Shown: positions 60,671 through 64,000 of the stretch, one piece after another
Numbering within the stretch: position 1 is the first letter of the stretch
Layout: each line of letters starts with the position of its first letter
Assembly: GCA_039881145.1 (NCBI GenBank)
Contig: JAYKKI010000066.1
Location: 11,547,001 to 11,611,000, forward strand
Reading direction: 5' to 3'
DNA from: Druceiella hillmani
Taxonomy: Eukaryota; Arthropoda; Insecta; Lepidoptera; Hepialidae
DNA: 64,000 nt
Position numbers and translations under genes: made by a program
Notes under the pieces: generated by a model
The model's input: the letters and a program-made list of their open reading frames with translations, nothing else
Databases searched by the model: none
What the model was told of the DNA's origin: nothing

Positions 60671-62660
60671 TTAACCTTTAAAAGTTATAACCGTTTTTAC
60701 ACCCAGGTTACTTAATTTTATGTCTATATTTTGTTCTGTTTTCAATGCAACAATTTGAGATTCTGTGTATGGTCCTAAGTCAGCAGTAACCCTCGAACAC
60801 ACAGAGAGGGAAGTTGCGCGCGAACGCAGTTCGGGGATACACTTGCAATCCAGGGTTTTTACACCCATAGTAGTCTTAGTGGGCTATCGTTCATATGGTA
60901 AAATAAAAACTTTTGACTTATTTTTTATTACATTTTGTGCATTGTATGTGTTATTTGTAAATTATTTTATTTCACAGTATGAATCTATTGACAGATAACG
61001 AGATTGAAGCCGCACTGGCATCGCATGAAAAGTCATTAGAAGAAGAATATTTCATTGAAGCTGATATCTAAGAAGATAATCCACAAAGTATCGACGATGA
61101 CACAGAAACTCCGCCCACTATAACGAAGGTGCAATGGAAATTGACGGTCCGCATCTACTTTCACCTGAAACTTTAGCTCCTGCTCAGCCAGATGGAAGAC
61201 CAGTACAAATATATGTAAAACATTAGATAATACAGTTTTACTTGTGTCGGACAAATGTTGATGCCCCAAAAAAGAACGTTAAAAGGCAAGGAAAATCGAG
61301 GCCGCTCTACGAATAAATGGAATACTACACCACCTCCTTCACATAGGATCTCTAGCAGAAATATTGTCATTTACTTATCAGGTCCTGAAGGTATTGGCAA
61401 AGAAGTGAAAATGAAATGCAAAGCACGGGAATTGTTTTTTGATGAAAAAATTCTAAAAAATTACTAATTAATTGAAACAGTACTTTTTCATATAAATTCG
61501 TAAATTACAAGACAAATACCAAATTATATCCATAATACTTCATTTGTCGAAGAAGTTGATACATCAAAACTAAAATCCTGTATCGAGCTTTTATTTCTTA
61601 CTCCTGTGAAGAAAGGTAATAAAGTGAAACTTAATTTTTGTGAGGCATTTCTGGTGACGAAATTTACTTGACAAACAGTAAAAGTAACTCCAAACAGAAG
61701 TTCATAATTTATTGAATATTTTGTGGAAAATTTGATAAAGCCTGTTCATGGTACAACCAAAAAACTTATTTACGACAAATGATTGACATCAATCTCTTTA
61801 GCGAACAAGTTATAAATTTATTATAAACTTACTACGCTTGGAACCATGAGCAAAAATAAACTGGAAATACTTTCAAACCCTCTTCTAACAAAGAACTCCC
61901 CGTCAGAAATTCAGTATTTGTGTACAATACACTTGACACACTTCAACTATCCACTTATTTTCCAAAAAAAGGGAAGACAGTGATACTTTTGTCCAATATA
62001 CATTGTGAGTGAGCAATATCAGAGCTCAACGGGAAACCAGAGATCATTAATTAATATTATTGAAAGAGGAGTATAATTCATTTCAGAAGTGAATGCTGTT
62101 AATCAGATATGTCATAGCAACATTTGAATAAGAAGAACAAGAAGATAACCATTAGCTGTTTATATAACATTCTGGATTTAGCTGGAATAAACGTATATAC
62201 GCTTCCCAATTTAAACAAAGATGGAAACGACAAAAGTCAGGACTCTCGAGCTGAGTTCTTATTTAAGTTGTCACTAGATTTGTTTTTAACTTTTATAATA
62301 GAACCACTCAATATTACAAACTTACGACATAATATATAAACTAAAATTGAAATTGTAATCAATGAATATCAAAAGCTGCATTCTAATGATCAAACTTCAT
62401 TCTTTATTCAAATCCTATAACATCGAGAAACTCAAGAGTTCGCACACAAGAATATTCAGAGGAAAGGACTAAAGATAAACAAGGGAGACTTTACTATGTA
62501 AACCAAAAGGGGACAAAAAGTTTACAGCTAATTGCTCAAACTGCTCAGAGTATATTTGTAAACCACACCGTAGTTTAGTTTGTGTTAACTGCAGTAAATA
62601 ATATTACGTTAGCAAAGACTTACTTAATTTAAGAAGAACTTCTATTTAATTACGGAATAA
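60671..62660 (+). mobile_element. piggyBac-like transposon relic
   Basis: A TTAA (60671-60674), the obligate piggyBac target, is followed by CCTTTAAAAGTTATAACCG, which may be the 5' end. A plus-strand transposase relic fills about 60978-62610 and ends with a cysteine-rich tail. I could not identify the matching 3' terminal repeat; TTAA occurs several times at 62610-62740, so the right boundary is approximate. Immediately 3' lies a long CCCCTT array that is not part of known piggyBac ends. Confidence 0.8.
60978..62608 (+). pseudogene. piggyBac-type transposase, broken
   Basis: The transposase excises and inserts at TTAA. The frame starts MNLLTDNEIEAALASHEK (60979), followed by an acidic N-terminus with a stop. 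Next come RSTNKWNTTPPPSHRISSRN, LSGPEGIGKEVK and LFFDEKIL (61255-61467), the entry to the catalytic domain, then VEEVDTSKLKSCIELLFLTP. The region with the first catalytic Asp appears deleted. VENLIKPVHGTTKKLIYDK, then (W changed to stop) LTSISLANKL, holds the second Asp in IYDK. GTMSKNKLEI follows, and YNILDLAGINVYTLPNLNKD lies near 62158. The protein ends in a Cys-rich finger, CKPKGDKKF, NCSNCSEYICKPHRS, LVCVNCSK, stop (about 62502-62605), typical of piggyBac C-termini. Many stops and frameshifts are present. Confidence 0.82.
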
Positions 62661-62828
62661 GTGTGATTTTATTAATTTTTATTTATAAGTATAATAAAGG
62701 AAAAAAAGTGGTTTGGTTTGATTTCTATTCAAAAAATTAACGGCCTAACCGATTTATATTCCAAATTAACGGTCTGTCTGTTTTTAATAGAAAATAAAAA
62801 AAACTGATTTGAGAAATACAACTTCCAC
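62661..62828. other. Short spacer
   Basis: AT-rich DNA with two related phrases, TTAACGGCCTAACC and TTAACGGTCTGTCTG, about 30 bases apart. It runs directly into the CCCCTT array. Confidence 0.4.
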
Positions 62829-63154
62829 TTCCCCTTCCCCTTCCCCTTCCCCTTCCCCTTCCCCTTCCCCTTCCCCTTCCCCTTCCCCTTCCCCTTCCCC
62901 TTCCCCTTCCCCTTCCCCTTCCCCTTCCCCTTCCCCTTCCCCTTCCCCTTCCCCTTCCCCTTCCCCTTCCCCTTCCCCTTCCCCTTCCCCTTCCCCTTCC
63001 CCTTCCCCTTCCCCTTCCCCTTCCCCTTCCCCTTCCCCTTCCCCTTCCCCTTCCCCTTCCCCTTCCCCTTCCCCTTCCCCTTCCCCTTCCCCTTCCCCTT
63101 CCCCTTCCCCTTCCCCTTCCCCTTCCCCTTCCCCTTCCCCTTCCCCTTCCCCTT
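62829..63154. repeat. (CCCCTT)n hexanucleotide array, about 54 copies
   Basis: 326 bp of uninterrupted CCCCTT; the complementary strand is (AAGGGG)n. The array is preceded by ACTTCCACTT, an imperfect first unit, and ends in CCTTGCC. Open frames over it (Ser-Pro repeats on plus, Arg-Gly repeats on minus) are produced by the repeat and are not gene evidence. Confidence 0.98.
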
Positions 63155-64000
63155 GCCATCCTACTAGTGTAAATAAGCCCTTAGTCGGGGGTCTAATTCT
63201 TTTTTGAATGCCAATTGTTTAAACATATAAATTTTTTATTTTAAATATTTGTTTTATATTTTCAATACCCGTTTTCTCACCATCTTAATTAATTCATCAT
63301 TAAATACAGAAGCAAGTAGTTAAATAGGCCACATAGAATCACGCGCATTGTTAAATGATTACATAAAATATATAAACTTTAAATAAATAGAACAAACGCT
63401 CATAGAGTTGAACATCCACGCAGTGTAACAAGTGTTCTATTTTCTTCCTACTTTCTGAAATTAAATATGTAAAGCCTTCTTCTCTTAATCCATATACATA
63501 ATAGTCATGAGTTCGTATATTACGTTTCCGAACTAATATAGAAAACTCAAGCCTAATATTTTTCTGCGAAAAGTAAAATACCGAAGAGAAATAATCGATC
63601 ATGAGAACGTCTTATTTTATAAGAAAAATGTCATGATAAGTGACTCGAAACCTGCAAAGTAAGATATCACCAGTATTGTGATCCGTACTATCGTCACAAA
63701 AAACAATTTGCTGTGAACCTGTCGCAAGAAGATATATTAAATTTTGTAGAAATAAAACGATGTTTTGATGCCGTTAAAACTATATTTTATTGAATCACTC
63801 TGTCCTCTGTACATTTTTATTGAACATAAAAACTTGTCACATGTAAAGAAAGTATTAATAATATATGACACGTTTCTTAAATCTAGAAAGAATTTCAATC
63901 CTTTCAATAAAATATATTCCATTGTATATATTTACAAAAACATGGGATAAAATATTAACATACATATGATCATTTTTTAAACATTCCGAATGCTGTGAAA
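63155..64000. other. AT-rich spacer
   Basis: Nothing recognisable was found on either strand. Confidence 0.45.

Noticed and set aside
62610..62760. A precise piggyBac 3' terminal repeat
   Set aside because: Several TTAA sites occur but none is preceded by a complement of the 5' end, so no boundary was fixed.
62829..63154. CCCCTT array as a telomere
   Set aside because: It does not match TTAGG or other known animal telomere units, and unique sequence continues on both sides.
62737..63207. Long Arg-Gly (minus) and Ser-Pro (plus) open frames
   Set aside because: Both are direct translations of the CCCCTT array; no start context, flanking domain or non-repeat coding supports a gene.

Overview
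The window reads as AT-rich, gene-poor nuclear DNA from an animal, most likely an insect. The evidence is the strong A+T bias with many (AT)n microsatellites, the mixture of decayed mariner, piggyBac, Ty3/Gypsy and non-LTR elements, and the absence of any bacterial-style gene packing. I see no intact host protein gene, no rRNA and no convincing functional tRNA. Almost every long open frame is a microsatellite translation or a fragment of a transposon. Two short GC-richer stretches (26832-26911 and 59233-59460) could be host exons, but I do not recognise them.

Layout. 1-4.6 kb is mostly featureless, with one inverted repeat copy carrying hammerhead-like motifs (2472-2760) and a possible tRNA-derived SINE. 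4.6-6.2 kb holds a perfect hairpin and a plus-strand Gypsy RT relic. 7.9-11.8 kb is a minus-strand Ty3/Gypsy relic still in the order gag zinc knuckle, protease, RT, RNase H, integrase; a hammerhead-type repeat (9795-10065) is nested in it with a 9-bp target duplication. 12.5-13.65 kb is a decayed minus-strand LINE of Jockey/CR1 type. 14-28 kb is AT-rich spacer with several long palindromes and a Tc1-like fragment. 28467-29732 is a near full-length but broken mariner with matching ends. 30.6-39.4 kb has two single-unit copies of the hammerhead-type repeat, a (CA)n-(TG)n block and spacer. 40.4 kb has an isolated GC-rich fold with a tRNA-like outline. 42.0-42.65 kb is a four-unit tandem repeat of about 163 bp. 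44.1-44.9 kb has a 51-bp-arm palindrome and a 3' LINE fragment of RTE type. 46-57 kb is spacer. 58.0-58.4 kb is the largest copy of the hammerhead-type repeat. 60.67-62.66 kb is a broken piggyBac-like element, followed by a 326-bp perfect (CCCCTT)n array.

The most interesting system is the dispersed family at 2.5, 9.8, 30.6, 38.8 and 58.0 kb. Its units of about 150-170 bp carry a sequence that folds as a small type I hammerhead self-cleaving ribozyme: a CUGAAGA core, a stem II hairpin, GAAA, a very short stem III ending GGUC, and a closing CCAC/GUGG stem I. Units occur alone or as head-to-head inverted pairs in which only one side keeps the 3' tail. They are flanked by target duplications of different lengths (9, 11 and 12 bp). 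This fits reverse-transcription insertion better than a cut-and-paste MITE, and resembles what is known for Penelope-like retroelements and retrozymes. In the 58-kb copy the centre of the pair holds an 86-bp segment nearly identical to DNA 1.1 kb upstream.

All similarity statements come from reading translations and folds by eye. No database search or folding program was run.
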